From Methanolinea sp. (lineage in GTDB: Archaea; Halobacteriota; Methanomicrobia; Methanomicrobiales; Methanospirillaceae): DNA of 64,000 bases. The stretch spans positions 1-64,000 of the forward strand of contig JANIHI010000006.1 of NCBI GenBank assembly GCA_024518585.1, read 5' to 3'. The position numbers were made by a program, and so were the translations under genes. Shown piece by piece: positions 51,221 to 60,911 of this stretch; position 1 is the stretch's first letter; each line of letters opens with the position of its first letter. The notes beneath the pieces are model-generated. The model was given only the letters and a program-made list of their open reading frames with translations, searched no databases and had not been told where the DNA came from.

Positions 51221-52017
51221 GAGTATTTTCCCTCGGTCCCGAGGGCACTTTCAGCCACGAGCTGGGCTGGAGGTTGTTTGGTGATGCCGTCACTCTGGTT
51301 CCCACGATACGACGTATCTTTGAGGCCGTGGAGAGGGGAGAGGGGAACGGGCTCATACCGCTCGAGAACAGCGAAGCAGGGGGTGTCGGTGCCTCCCTGG
51401 ACGGTCTCCTTTCCCACGACGTCTGGATTACCGGCGAGGCCACCATGCCCATCCACCATTACCTCGTCTCCCTCGTCCCCCTCGAAGAAGCTGACGTCCT
51501 CTACGTCCATCCCCAGACCCACGAGCAGTGCAGCGATCTCATCGACTCCCTCGAGGTCCCGGTTGTCCACACATCGAGCAACGCCCAGAGTGCCCGGGAG
51601 CTCCTGAAGTCCGGGAAGGGCGCCGCAATCGTCTCCCTCCTGACTGCCCGCCTCTGCCACCTCCCCGTCAGGAGGTCCTGCGTGGAGAACAACCCCCAGA
51701 ACGTGACGCGGTTCGTGACGATCTCGTGCCACCCCTATAGCGGTCCCGACGCGGTCAAGGGGAGTATCATCATCGACCCGCGCGAGGACAGGGCAGGTCT
51801 CCTGCATGACATCCTGGGAGTTTTCTCACGGCGTAAGATCAACCTCACCCGGATCGAGTCCCGGCCGTCCAAGAGGGGCATGGGGTCCTACGTCTTCTTC
51901 CTGGACTACGAGTACTCGGGAGAGGACACCCGCTCCGTCCTCGGCGAGCTCGGGAAGATGACCTCTTTCCGGGATCTCGGGATTTACCCCGTGCTGGAGG
52001 TCCCCGAATGGAAGTGA
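51217..52017 (+). CDS. pheA: Prephenate dehydratase with ACT domain
   Basis: A 266-residue enzyme that makes phenylpyruvate for phenylalanine. The dehydratase domain (1-180) starts 'MRVFSLGPEGTFSHELGWRL', shortened here to 20 residues, with 'IPLENSEAGGV' and 'TRFVTIS' (the Thr-Arg-Phe catalytic motif). A C-terminal ACT domain has 'RKINLTRIESRPSKRGMGSY', the Phe-binding feedback site. The start overlaps the tyrA stop (ATGA). No chorismate mutase domain, so that enzyme lies elsewhere. Confidence 0.95.
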   Translation: MRVFSLGPEGTFSHELGWRLFGDAVTLVPTIRRIFEAVERGEGNGLIPLENSEAGGVGASLDGLLSHDVWITGEATMPIHHYLVSLVPLEEADVLYVHPQTHEQCSDLIDSLEVPVVHTSSNAQSARELLKSGKGAAIVSLLTARLCHLPVRRSCVENNPQNVTRFVTISCHPYSGPDAVKGSIIIDPREDRAGLLHDILGVFSRRKINLTRIESRPSKRGMGSYVFFLDYEYSGEDTRSVLGELGKMTSFRDLGIYPVLEVPEWK

Positions 52018-53276
52018 CCCTCCGGAGGGCAGGGCCGGTGGACTGCACGTTCACTGCACCACCTTCCAAGAGCTTCACGCACCGTGCCCTCGTTGCAGCC
52101 TCGCTGGCAGAGGGGACCTCGACCCTGGTCGACCCCCTGGAGTCGGACGATACCGCGGTCACCCGTCGCTCGCTCTCCTCCCTTGGGGCAGTCATCGGGA
52201 GAACCAAAGGGGGATACGTGGTCAGGGGCACGGGGGGTGTCCTCACCTGCGCAGGGGGGACCGTCATCGACGTCGGTGACTCGGGGACGAGCATGAGGCT
52301 GCTTGCTTCCATCGCCCTGCTCTGCGGAAAACCTGTCGTTCTGACAGGTTCAGCCCGGATGAAGGAGAGACCAATCGGTCCCCTTGTCCATGCCCTCCGG
52401 GCGCTCGGCGGGACGGTGACGTACCGGGAGTCAGAGGGTTTCCCACCCATCGTGGTCAGCGGGGGACTGGCAGGGGGAGAGACGACCATCGATGCACAGG
52501 TAAGCAGCCAGTTCGTCTCCTCCATCCTCCTGGCCTCTCCGTATGCGAAGGAGGATGTCAGCATCAGCGTCCTTTGGAAAGTTGCGTCCCCCTCCTACAT
52601 CGACATCACCCTTGCCGTGATGGATGAGTTTGGTGTCCCCGTCACGAGGGAGGGATACAGGCACTTTACAGTTCCTGCCGGTCGCCGGTACCGCGCGAAA
52701 CGGTACGCTATCGAGGGGGACTACTCGTCTGCCTCGTACTTCTTTGCCCTCGCCGCCCTCTGCCGCGGGAGGGTGAGGGTCAAAAACCTCAACCCGGATT
52801 CGTGCCAGGGCGACCGTGCATTCCTCGGCTACCTCCGGGAGATGGGGTGCGGGGTGCGGACCGGGGCAGACTGCGTGGAAGTCTCGTGCGAGGGGGACCT
52901 GCGGGGAATTGAGGCTGACATGTCTTCTTCTCCGGATACCGTCCAGACACTCTGCATGGTCGCAGCCCGGGCAGAAGGCCCCACGCGGATAACCGGCGTC
53001 GGCCACCTCCGGTTCAAGGAGAGTGACAGGTTACGTGAGACTGCCCGCCTCCTCTCGGTCCTTGGGGGAGATGCTCACGTCGCGGGAGACGAGATCCTCA
53101 TCAATCCCTGCCCGCTCCATGGGGGGACGATCGACCCGGGAAATGATCACCGCACGGCGATGAGTTTTGCCGTCCTGGGACTGGCGATGGGAAATGTAAA
53201 GATACAACACGCGGAATGTGTCAGTAAATCGTTCCCGGGGTTCTGGGAACAGCTCGCGTGCCAGGGGCTCGTATGA
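52008..53276 (+). CDS. aroA: 3-Phosphoshikimate 1-carboxyvinyltransferase (EPSP synthase)
   Basis: A 422-residue enzyme that joins shikimate 3-phosphate and PEP. Family blocks: 'PPSKSFTHRALVAASLAEG', 'DVGDSGTSMRLLAS' (the PEP-site loop), 'SSQFVSSILLA' and 'KESDRLRET'. Length is normal. The start overlaps the pheA stop by ten bases. Confidence 0.97.
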   Translation: MEVTLRRAGPVDCTFTAPPSKSFTHRALVAASLAEGTSTLVDPLESDDTAVTRRSLSSLGAVIGRTKGGYVVRGTGGVLTCAGGTVIDVGDSGTSMRLLASIALLCGKPVVLTGSARMKERPIGPLVHALRALGGTVTYRESEGFPPIVVSGGLAGGETTIDAQVSSQFVSSILLASPYAKEDVSISVLWKVASPSYIDITLAVMDEFGVPVTREGYRHFTVPAGRRYRAKRYAIEGDYSSASYFFALAALCRGRVRVKNLNPDSCQGDRAFLGYLREMGCGVRTGADCVEVSCEGDLRGIEADMSSSPDTVQTLCMVAARAEGPTRITGVGHLRFKESDRLRETARLLSVLGGDAHVAGDEILINPCPLHGGTIDPGNDHRTAMSFAVLGLAMGNVKIQHAECVSKSFPGFWEQLACQGLV

Positions 53277-54658
53277 AGGTTGTACTGACAGGTTTTCGGG
53301 GGACCGGCAAGACTGCAACCGGCCGGATCCTCGCCCGTCTCGGGGGGGTCCCGTTTTACGACACGGACGCAATGGTCGAGGAGCAGGCAAAGGCGTCGAT
53401 CCGGGAGATATTTTCCGTGGAAGGGGAGGAAGGGTTCCGCAAACGGGAGAGTGAGGTGATCGCGAACCTCCCCGAAGGTCCATGTGTCATTGCGACGGGT
53501 GGCGGGGCCGTCCTCCTGCCCGAGAACGTGGAGACCCTGCGGAGGGGACGGACAGTCTTCCTCCTCCAGGCCGATCCCCTGACGATCGAGAAGCGCATCC
53601 AGGACTCGACACGCCCGCCCCTGACACCCATGGGCCTGCGGGCCGAAATCCGGCACCTCCTCGCCCTCCGCAGGGATTCCTACCTGAGTGCTGCCGACGT
53701 GTGCGTGGATACGAGTGCACGGAGTGCCAACGAGGTCGCGATTCACATCAAGCGAATCCTGACCGAGGGCACTGTGCCGGCGGGGGAGGTCCGGAAGGCT
53801 TCCCGCGCGATCATGCTGTCGGGAATTCCAAAAGAAGAGGCCCTTGAGCTTGCCGGGAAGGCAGAGACATTCGAAGAGAACCCGCTCCTCCGCTTCTTTG
53901 GGATCGCGGGCTACCCCAGCCTCCACAGCCGGAGTCCCCCCCTCTTCCAGGGCCTCTTCTCCTACTTTGGGATCAACGCCTTCTACATCCGCTTCCACGA
54001 CCCTTCCCTCTCCCGCATCCTCGCGCTTGCGCGGGACCTCGACGCCCGGGGACTCTCTGTCACGATCCCCTTCAAGCAGGAGATCCTCTCGACCCTTGAC
54101 TACCAGGACCCCCACATGTCTGCGATCGGGGCATGTAACACGGTCCTGTTCTGCGGCGGGAAGTCGTATGGGTACAACACCGACTGGGTGGGAGTCAGGG
54201 AACCACTCGGGCACGCGAAGGGGAAAAGCGCCGTTGTCCTCGGTGCCGGTGGTGCTGCTGCAGCCGCCGCTTACGCGCTCCTCTCGCTGGACATGGACGT
54301 TACTGTCCTGAACAGGACCGTCGAGAAGGCAGAAACACTCGCGGGCCGGTTCGGGTGCGCATTCGGAAAGCTGGCGGATATCGACAGGATCCGGCCAGAG
54401 GTTGTCGTGAATGCGACATCGGTGGGAATGGAGCCAGACCAGGGCAGTCCGCTCACCCGCGACCAGCTCACACCGGGCATGACGATCTTTGACCTCGTGT
54501 ACACGCCGCCGGAGACCCCCCTAATCAGGATGGCGCGGCGCGCGGGGTGCACCGTGATCACAGGCAAGGAGATGTTCATCCGCCAGGCACGGGCCCAGTT
54601 CCGGCACTTCACAGGAATCGATGCTCCCCTCCACATGGTCAGGGAGATGGTGGGGTGA
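53273..54658 (+). CDS. Bifunctional shikimate kinase - shikimate dehydrogenase (AroK-AroE fusion)
   Basis: A 461-residue fusion. Residues 1-170 are a bacterial-type NMP-kinase-fold shikimate kinase: P-loop GFRGTGKT, 'DTDAMVEEQ', 'FRKRESEVI' and '[14 protein letters not shown]'. Residues about 205-461 are shikimate dehydrogenase: '[15 protein letters not shown]', catalytic Lys in '[10 protein letters not shown]', 'GACNTVLF', Asp in 'NTDWVGV', NADP loop '[12 protein letters not shown]' and 'NATSVGM'. The N-terminal block keeps SxS but lacks the usual HN. Most archaea use an unrelated GHMP-type shikimate kinase, so the kinase half probably came from bacteria. Start ATG 53273 overlaps the aroA stop. 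Confidence 0.93.
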   Translation: MKVVLTGFRGTGKTATGRILARLGGVPFYDTDAMVEEQAKASIREIFSVEGEEGFRKRESEVIANLPEGPCVIATGGGAVLLPENVETLRRGRTVFLLQADPLTIEKRIQDSTRPPLTPMGLRAEIRHLLALRRDSYLSAADVCVDTSARSANEVAIHIKRILTEGTVPAGEVRKASRAIMLSGIPKEEALELAGKAETFEENPLLRFFGIAGYPSLHSRSPPLFQGLFSYFGINAFYIRFHDPSLSRILALARDLDARGLSVTIPFKQEILSTLDYQDPHMSAIGACNTVLFCGGKSYGYNTDWVGVREPLGHAKGKSAVVLGAGGAAAAAAYALLSLDMDVTVLNRTVEKAETLAGRFGCAFGKLADIDRIRPEVVVNATSVGMEPDQGSPLTRDQLTPGMTIFDLVYTPPETPLIRMARRAGCTVITGKEMFIRQARAQFRHFTGIDAPLHMVREMVG

Positions 54659-55680
54659 ACACGTTTGGAAAAAACTTCCGGGTGACCACGTTCGGGGAGA
54701 GTCACGGCCCTGCCCTCGGCGCGGTCATCGACGGGTGCCCGCCCGGTATTGAACTCTCGGAAGGGGATATCGATCCCCTCCTGCGAAGGAGGCGGCCGGG
54801 AGAGCATCCCCTCTCCTCGCAGCGCAAGGAAGAGGACCGGGTCGAGATACTGTCCGGGGTCTTCAAGGGAAGGACGACGGGGACACCCATTGCCCTCCTC
54901 GTCAGGAACGTGGATGCCCGTTCCTCTGACTACGATGCAATCGCGGACGTTTTCCGGCCTGGTCACGCGGACTATACCTACCATGCAAAGTACGGGATCC
55001 GCGACTACCGTGGAGGGGGGCGGAGCTCGGGGCGGGAGACCGTCTCGCGGGTCGCCGCAGGGGCCGTTGCCCTGAAGATCCTGGGCCAACGGGGCATCTC
55101 CATCCGGAGCAGGGTCGCCGAGGTCCACGGCGCATCCACGCCGGAAGGTATAGGGAGGGAGATTGCACAGGCCGCCCTTGCGAACGACTCCGTGGGTGGT
55201 ATCCTGGAACTGGTCGCAAACGGGTGTCCCCCCGGTCTTGGTGATCCTGTCTTTGGGAAACTTGACGCCCTCATCGCGATGGCCATGATGAGTATCGGGG
55301 CAGTCAAGGGGGTGGAGATAGGGGACGGCTTTGCCGCAGCCCGGCTGAGGGGCAGCGAGCACAACGACCAGATGGACAGCACCGGTTTTCTCTCGAACCA
55401 TGCCGGCGGCATCCTGGGCGGGATCAGCACCGGCGCAGACATCATTGTCCGCATCGCCGTCAAGCCGACCCCCACGATCTCACGCGAGCAGAAGACGATC
55501 GACTGCCAGGGGAGGGAACGCGTCATCTCGGTATCGGGTCGCCACGACGTGTGTATCGTCCCGCGGATCGGCCCGGTCGCTGAGGCAATGCTTGCCCTCG
55601 TGCTCGTGGACGCCCTCCTCGAACAGGAAAAAATCAGGGCCTGGCTTCCCGGCCATGAGAATAACATCTATCCCGGATAG
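54655..55680 (+). CDS. aroC: Chorismate synthase
   Basis: A 341-residue FMN-dependent enzyme that makes chorismate from EPSP. '[15 protein letters not shown]', '[15 protein letters not shown]', '[19 protein letters not shown]' and '[12 protein letters not shown]' are the family blocks. Start is GTG 54655, overlapping the preceding stop by four bases. The last gene of the operon; a perfect hairpin follows 25 bases after its stop. Confidence 0.96.
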   Translation: MNTFGKNFRVTTFGESHGPALGAVIDGCPPGIELSEGDIDPLLRRRRPGEHPLSSQRKEEDRVEILSGVFKGRTTGTPIALLVRNVDARSSDYDAIADVFRPGHADYTYHAKYGIRDYRGGGRSSGRETVSRVAAGAVALKILGQRGISIRSRVAEVHGASTPEGIGREIAQAALANDSVGGILELVANGCPPGLGDPVFGKLDALIAMAMMSIGAVKGVEIGDGFAAARLRGSEHNDQMDSTGFLSNHAGGILGGISTGADIIVRIAVKPTPTISREQKTIDCQGRERVISVSGRHDVCIVPRIGPVAEAMLALVLVDALLEQEKIRAWLPGHENNIYPG

Positions 55681-55705
55681 GGGAAGATAGAGAGGAGAAG
55701 ATCCC

Positions 55706-55726
55706 GCCGGGGAGTCAATCCCCGGC
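55706..55726 (+). terminator. Perfect 8-bp hairpin after aroC
   Basis: GCCGGGGA (55706-55713) pairs with TCCCCGGC (55719-55726), loop GTCAA, with no T tract. It may end or process the aro mRNA or hide the ATG at 55728, two bases beyond it. The GTG start at 55755 with its own Shine-Dalgarno makes this less of a problem. Confidence 0.55.
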
Positions 55727-55754
55727 AATGGCCAACAGGGAGGTGGATCCCATC

Positions 55755-56195
55755 GTGAAAGAGTCCTGTGAAAGACGATTGTTCTCCAAGAAATACGCGC
55801 TGGTCATTGCATGTGCCACAACCCTTGTTTGCTTTGCCCTCGGTGCCGGGTGCCTCTCCGTGCTCACCCAGACCGGGGGAGAGGGTGGGCCCGGTGCCGG
55901 GGATTCTTCCGCGCTCCGGGCGACCCTCATAAACCAGGATGCAGACTGGGGTTTTTCCCGGGGATGTACCTGGGAGACGACATTCCAGGTCTATAACCCC
56001 GGTTCTGCAGAGGAAAAGAACGTGTACCTGCACGTGGAACTCCTGAACGCGGGGACAGGCGCTGTCCGCGACACAAAGGAGCTCTTCTTGGGCACCGTTG
56101 GTCCCGGTGAGCAGAGGGTGGTGACAATCGAGCTCGATGGGGAATGCCTGAGGGACTATACCGTCCGGGCCATACCCCTCACCCGTGCCACGTGA
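55755..56195 (+). CDS. Membrane-anchored extracellular protein of unknown function
   Basis: A 146-residue protein. A hydrophobic N-terminal segment (YALVIACATTLVCFALGAGC) is followed by an extracellular beta-rich domain with 'FQVYNPGSAEEKNVYLHVEL' and 'LGTVGPGEQRVVTIEL', similar in style to FxLYD/CARDB-like folds, but no family is assigned. The start GTG 55755 is preferred over ATG 55728 because GGGAGGTGG lies 10 bases upstream and the ATG abuts a strong hairpin. Ends with a T10 tract at 56209-56218. Confidence 0.7.
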   Translation: MKESCERRLFSKKYALVIACATTLVCFALGAGCLSVLTQTGGEGGPGAGDSSALRATLINQDADWGFSRGCTWETTFQVYNPGSAEEKNVYLHVELLNAGTGAVRDTKELFLGTVGPGEQRVVTIELDGECLRDYTVRAIPLTRAT

Positions 56196-56208
56196 GGGTT
56201 TCGCCTCC

Positions 56209-56218
56209 TTTTTTTTTT
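56209..56218 (+). terminator. Oligo-T terminator
   Basis: T10 beginning 13 bases after the stop of the membrane-anchored protein, ahead of the convergent aroD gene. Confidence 0.6.
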
Positions 56219-56244
56219 CACCCGGTCACTCCGGGCAAGGCGCG

Positions 56245-56907
56245 TCAGGCGTCCACCCGGGTGGCGATGACATCTTCCCCGGCGAGTACGCCGAGGACGT
56301 CCCGGGCCACCCTGACGTGGACCTGCCCCTCTGCGGTGGGGTGCCCGGCATGGCAGAAGAGGAACGATGAACCAAAGAGGGGGAGGATCATCCGGGCGAA
56401 GGAAAAACGGGATCCCATGATGCTCGTGATCACCGGTTTTTTGGCATGCAGGGTGAACGAGAGGAGGGAGAGGACATCGTCCCCCGACTGGGGGGAGACA
56501 ACGATCTTGGGGATGTCTCCAAAAGAGGCAAGGTCGGTGAGCAGGGCGGCAAGGGAAGAAGGGTCCGGCATCGAGGGTGTGTGGTAGGACGCAATGATGG
56601 TCTTTTTCCCGTCCCGCACGGCATTCCCAAGGGCCCGGAACCTCCCCTCGATGTCGACGTAAGTGGCATAGGGGAGGAAGGCCTGGAGCCTTTCCCACCA
56701 CTCGCCCGGGGAACCGGAAAACCGCCCCCCCTCATCCCTGCTGCGGAGCGTGAGGATGAGGGGGATATCCAGGGACTCAAGCGCTGCCAGGGCATCATTT
56801 TCCGCAAGACTGTCAGCAAGGTCCAGGCGCAGCTCGATGATGTCGGCTCCGCTTTCGCGGGCAGCCGGGATGAGCCGCGTGTCCGGGACCGAGGCCACGA
56901 ACTGCAT
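56245..56907 (-). CDS. aroD: 3-Dehydroquinate dehydratase, type I
   Basis: A 220-residue TIM-barrel enzyme that dehydrates 3-dehydroquinate to 3-dehydroshikimate. The catalytic His is in IIASYHTPS and the Schiff-base Lys is in 'DIPKIVVSPQS'. 'ADIIELRLDL' and 'PLILTLRSRDEGG' are early family blocks. It is the one step of the DHQ-to-chorismate route missing from the plus-strand operon. Start ATG 56907 is near-leaderless relative to the shared promoter with the U32 gene. Confidence 0.95.
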   Translation of the reverse strand: MQFVASVPDTRLIPAARESGADIIELRLDLADSLAENDALAALESLDIPLILTLRSRDEGGRFSGSPGEWWERLQAFLPYATYVDIEGRFRALGNAVRDGKKTIIASYHTPSMPDPSSLAALLTDLASFGDIPKIVVSPQSGDDVLSLLSFTLHAKKPVITSIMGSRFSFARMILPLFGSSFLFCHAGHPTAEGQVHVRVARDVLGVLAGEDVIATRVDA

Positions 56908-56934
56908 ATCCAGGGATCTATGGCAGGGAAGGAG

Positions 56935-56943
56935 ACTTTAACC
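56935..56943. promoter_or_regulatory. Shared core promoter of aroD and the U32 gene
   Basis: ACTTTAACC on plus (GGTTAAAGT on minus) lies 26-32 nt from both start codons, 56907 on minus and 56967 on plus. It can serve as a TATA box in both directions. Confidence 0.45.
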
Positions 56944-56966
56944 TGCCCCATGCCGATTTTTGAGGG

Positions 56967-59585
56967 ATGAGTATGCCCCCAGGATTGCAGGCGGGAGGGA
57001 ATTTGCCGGAACTCCTGGCCCCTGCCGGTTCAATGGAGGCTTTAAGGGCTGCTGTCGCCGCAGGGGCAGACGCCGTGTACCTGGGGGGAAAGCGGTTTGG
57101 CGCCCGCCAGCTCGCGCCGAATTTCACCCCGGATGAGATGCAGGAAGCGGTTGATTTTGCCCACCTCCGGGGCGTTAAGGTGTACGTCACCGTCAACACC
57201 CTCGTCCGTGAGGAAGAGATCCCGGGGGCGGCACAGTACCTCCTCTCCCTCTTTTTGATGGGCGTGGATGGTGTCATCCTCCAGGATGGGGGCTTGCTTT
57301 CTGTTGCCCGCCGTGCGCTCCCCGGCCTTGCCCTCCATGCATCCACGCAGTGCACCATCGCAACACCCGAAGGAGTCCTGTGGGCCGCGTCGGCCGGTTA
57401 CACGCGCGTGATCCTGGCGCGGGAAGTCACGCTCCCGGAGCTGGACGAAATCCTTGCTATCCCGCCGGAAAAGCGGCCTGGCCTCGAGGTCTTTATCCAC
57501 GGGGCACTCTGTTATTCATACTCGGGCCAGTGCCTGCTTTCTTCCCTGATTGGCAGGAGAAGCGGAAACAGGGGCATGTGTGCCCAGCCCTGCCGGAAAC
57601 CCTACCGGCTCGTGCGGGTCACCCCCGGGAGGGGCACAGGCCGAAAAACCGTTCAGGAAATTCGCACCCAGGGGCAGTACCTCCTCTCTCCCCGGGACAT
57701 CTGCTGTTACCCTGCTCTCCCCGAGGTCGTCGGCCGCAGGATCGATGCCCTCAAGATCGAGGGACGAATGCGGTCCCCCACGTATGTCGCCGTGGTCGTC
57801 TCTGCCTACCGCCGGGCGCTCGATGCGATCAGGCAGAACAGGGACTTTTTCAACCCCCTTGACCTTGAGACCATGGCCCTTGCCTACAGCAGGGACTTCT
57901 GCGGGGGCTACCTCCTCTCCAACGGCCCCGTCATGGCCCGCGAAGCGCCGGGTAACCGCGGCCTTTCCCTTGGCAGAGTGACCTCGGTCGTTCCGGGGAA
58001 GGGTTTTGTCGTCCATCCTGGTGCGCAGACGAAACCTTCTGCCGGGGATGGCCTCCTTGTCCTGTCTCCCGGGGGAAAGAGACAGCAGGGCCTCGTGATC
58101 GCGCGTGACGCTGTCAGGCGCCGGGACGGCCTCTTCATCCCACTGGCGAGGGGAGGCGTTCGCCCGGGCGACCTCGTCTTTCTCACGCGGAGCCGGACCT
58201 GCGCGGAGATGGCAAGGGAGATCGGAAGAAAGATGCAGGGGAGGCACCCCGTCCCAGTCTCTCTCCACGTCCGGATATCCCGGGGAGAACCTGTCCAGTG
58301 GAGTGCCTCCCTTCTGCATCCCCGTCGGGGCAGCATGCATGTCGGGGGACTATCCGGGGCCGTGCCTCCGGCGGCCCGGACACGCCCTGTCTTGGTTGAA
58401 ACGATACGGGAACAGCTCAAAAAGACAGGCGATTCACCGTTTTCCTTCCGTGACATCACGGTTGATTCGAAGGGGGAATTCTTTTTCCCGCTTTCTGCTA
58501 TCAACCAGGTCAGGAGGGAGATCCTGGCAAGGCTGGAAGCTGAATGGACCGCGGGCTTCCGTCCCCCGGCTGCAGACGTAAAACGCGCGAGGGCCTGCAT
58601 CCAGGCCATCGTGGATGAAGTCGTGCGTCCTCCTGCAGTCTCACCCCCGCTTTCCCGGGATGGCGGGGCCCCTGCCCTCACCGTATTGTGTGCGACACTC
58701 GACGAACTTGGTGCGGCGTGCAGGGCAGGGTCTGATGCAGTCTGCTTTGAACCCTCTGCAGGGTATGGTGGGCGGGATGAGATCTCCCTCGTGATGGATG
58801 GTGCCGCGGCCTGCCGCGCCGCGGGAGTGGAGTTTACCTGGAAGTTCCCCCGGGTCGCACCGGTCGGCTACCTGAAACGAGTACTGCCTAACCTCCCCGG
58901 GCTATTCCGTTCAGGGGGCATGCGGGTGATGGTCGAGGACCTCGGCCTTGCAGAAGCAGTCCATGCCCGTGTCCCGGCCATCGAGGTCAGGGGGGGGACC
59001 GGTCTCAACATATGGAATGCCGAATCTGCCCTGTTCCTGCACCCGCCGCTCGCAGGGTTCACCCTCTCCCCCGAACTCTCCCTCCCCGATATTGCCGCCC
59101 TGGTTTTGCATTCCCGGGTCAGATCCCCGCGGATATGGTTTGAGGTCATCTGCCAGGGAAACATCGAGGCGATGGTCAGCAGGAACAGGCTCCTCTCGGA
59201 GACGGTCGGGGACGCTCCGGAAAAAGAGGGGGAGTGGTATAGCCTCGCGGACGGGACAGGGCGTATCTTTCCCGTCTTTGAGGATGCCGAGGGGAGGACG
59301 AGGATACTGAACGCCGTGGAACTGACGCTCATTGACTATGTCCCGGCCCTCACTGCTGCCGGGATCAACTCCCTTGCGATCGACGCACGCCGCAGGGGCC
59401 CGGACTATGTGCAGGCCGTCACCTCTGCCTACCGTGCCGCCCGTGATGCAACCCGGGAGAAGAGATACACGACTGCTCTGTGCTCCCGGCTCAAGGAGGG
59501 GATAAAAGAGGTTGCCCGCGGGGGTATCACGGCTGGATACTTCAGGACTCCCCCGGGACGCGACCATGACTCCACCGCAGAATAA
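56967..59585 (+). CDS. Peptidase U32-family protein with DUF3656
   Basis: An 872-residue protein. The N-terminal U32 domain (about 12-300) shows 'LLAPAGSMEALRAAVAAGAD', 'YLGGKRFGARQ', 'VFIHGALCYSYSGQCLLSS' and 'NRGMCAQPCRKPYRL', the cysteine cluster of this family. Related bacterial proteins (RlhA, TrhP) hydroxylate rRNA or tRNA rather than act as peptidases. A DUF3656-type region fills the middle (about 370-540), and a C-terminal part resembles a second, degenerate U32 half. It is divergent from aroD. Whether it modifies RNA here is inference. Confidence 0.88.
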   Translation: MSMPPGLQAGGNLPELLAPAGSMEALRAAVAAGADAVYLGGKRFGARQLAPNFTPDEMQEAVDFAHLRGVKVYVTVNTLVREEEIPGAAQYLLSLFLMGVDGVILQDGGLLSVARRALPGLALHASTQCTIATPEGVLWAASAGYTRVILAREVTLPELDEILAIPPEKRPGLEVFIHGALCYSYSGQCLLSSLIGRRSGNRGMCAQPCRKPYRLVRVTPGRGTGRKTVQEIRTQGQYLLSPRDICCYPALPEVVGRRIDALKIEGRMRSPTYVAVVVSAYRRALDAIRQNRDFFNPLDLETMALAYSRDFCGGYLLSNGPVMAREAPGNRGLSLGRVTSVVPGKGFVVHPGAQTKPSAGDGLLVLSPGGKRQQGLVIARDAVRRRDGLFIPLARGGVRPGDLVFLTRSRTCAEMAREIGRKMQGRHPVPVSLHVRISRGEPVQWSASLLHPRRGSMHVGGLSGAVPPAARTRPVLVETIREQLKKTGDSPFSFRDITVDSKGEFFFPLSAINQVRREILARLEAEWTAGFRPPAADVKRARACIQAIVDEVVRPPAVSPPLSRDGGAPALTVLCATLDELGAACRAGSDAVCFEPSAGYGGRDEISLVMDGAAACRAAGVEFTWKFPRVAPVGYLKRVLPNLPGLFRSGGMRVMVEDLGLAEAVHARVPAIEVRGGTGLNIWNAESALFLHPPLAGFTLSPELSLPDIAALVLHSRVRSPRIWFEVICQGNIEAMVSRNRLLSETVGDAPEKEGEWYSLADGTGRIFPVFEDAEGRTRILNAVELTLIDYVPALTAAGINSLAIDARRRGPDYVQAVTSAYRAARDATREKRYTTALCSRLKEGIKEVARGGITAGYFRTPPGRDHDSTAE

Positions 59586-59630
59586 GTTTTGCCCTCGTGG
59601 TCCCCAGTATTCCTTCGACAGGAGATCTCC

Positions 59631-60299
59631 ATGGGAAGACCTTTCATTCTCATCAACCTGAAGACCTACGCGGAAGGCAGCGGGCAGAGGGCCCATGCGA
59701 TCGCAGGAGCCGCCCAGCAGGTGGCAGACGAGGCCGGTGTCGATATCGGGCTTGCCCCAAGTTACATGAACATCCACCCGCTCTCCATGCACTACTCGCT
59801 TCCCGTCTATGCCCAGCACGTGGACCCGCTCCCGCCTGGTGCCCACACGGGGTCTGTGACCGTCGAGGCCATCCGGGAAGCCGGGGCAGTCGGCTCTCTC
59901 GTCAACCATTCCGAGCGGCGTCTCACGCTCGCGGACATCGAAGCGTGCGTCTCACGCCTCAGGGAGGCCCGGCTCGTCCCCATTGTCTGCACGAACAACG
60001 TTCCCACCAGCGCAGCGGCAGCGGCCCTCTCTCCCGGTTACGTGGCGATCGAGCCACCCGAGCTGATCGGGGGAGACGTCTCGGTATCGACCGCAAACCC
60101 GGGTATTATCACGGGAACCGTTGAAGCGGTCAGGAAAGTGAACCCGGACGTCCGGATCCTGACGGGCGCGGGGATCCATTCCGGGAAGTGCGTGAGGACA
60201 GCCATCGACCTTGGGACAGACGGCGTCCTGCTCGCATCGAGCGTGGTGAAGGCAAAAGCACCGATAAGTGTCCTGCGTGACCTGGTCTCCCTGCTCTAG
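59631..60299 (+). CDS. tpiA: Triosephosphate isomerase (archaeal short type)
   Basis: A 222-residue enzyme that interconverts dihydroxyacetone phosphate and glyceraldehyde 3-phosphate. Catalytic Lys11 in INLKTY, His in 'VNHSERR' and Glu in 'AIEPPELIG' are all present. The archaeal form is about 30 residues shorter than bacterial TIM. Start ATG 59631 has GGAG nine bases upstream. Its stop overlaps the end of the CBS-domain gene on the other strand. Confidence 0.96.
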   Translation: MGRPFILINLKTYAEGSGQRAHAIAGAAQQVADEAGVDIGLAPSYMNIHPLSMHYSLPVYAQHVDPLPPGAHTGSVTVEAIREAGAVGSLVNHSERRLTLADIEACVSRLREARLVPIVCTNNVPTSAAAAALSPGYVAIEPPELIGGDVSVSTANPGIITGTVEAVRKVNPDVRILTGAGIHSGKCVRTAIDLGTDGVLLASSVVKAKAPISVLRDLVSLL

Positions 60300-60856
60300 C
60301 GGTTCACCATCAGGGATATCAGGTCGTGGGTCGTTATGACGCCGGCGACCTTTCCTCCCTCCGTCACGAGGACGGCGTGGTGGTGCTCGAGGATCCGGAT
60401 CACGGTCTCGATATCGGTATCGTGGGGGACGGTCGGGAACCCTGACTCCATGTAGTACCGGACCTGGTCACCGGGAGACCTGTGCGCCGTCCGGTTGTTT
60501 ATCGCGTTCAGGATGGCAGATTCCGATATGGACCCGACAGGTCTGCCATCATCGAGCACCGGGACCTGGGAGATCCCGTACTTCCCCATGATGTCAACCG
60601 CATGGGTGATGGTATCATCACTATCAACACTGATAACGGGGGTGTGCATCAGGCGACCTGCCGTGACCCTCGGTCTTTCCATGGCATTTAAGACGGCGAC
60701 GATCTTGCGGAGGGTGCTGACGCGGGGGTCCACGCTCCCCCTTTCAATGCGGGCAACCATCGACTGGCTGATCCCCGCTTTTTCTGCAAGATCGGTTTGT
60801 TTCAGACCGAGGAGTTCTCTCCTGGCTTTTATCTCTTCAGGAGTGGGGATATGCAT
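60296..60856 (-). CDS. HTH (XRE) and CBS-pair transcriptional regulator
   Basis: A 186-residue regulator. The N-terminal helix-turn-helix ('[20 protein letters not shown]', '[16 protein letters not shown]') is followed by two CBS domains (about 65-185) that usually bind adenine nucleotides. Regulators of this layout are common in methanogens, often annotated as putative energy-state sensors. Targets unknown. Start ATG 60856 with a TATA box at 60888-60896 (AGTTTTATC on the minus strand). Confidence 0.9.
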   Translation of the reverse strand: MHIPTPEEIKARRELLGLKQTDLAEKAGISQSMVARIERGSVDPRVSTLRKIVAVLNAMERPRVTAGRLMHTPVISVDSDDTITHAVDIMGKYGISQVPVLDDGRPVGSISESAILNAINNRTAHRSPGDQVRYYMESGFPTVPHDTDIETVIRILEHHHAVLVTEGGKVAGVITTHDLISLMVNR

Positions 60857-60911
60857 AGGGTGGTATTACCCTGGAGCATAAGGATGGATAAAACTATTGT
60901 ACGACCCTCAT

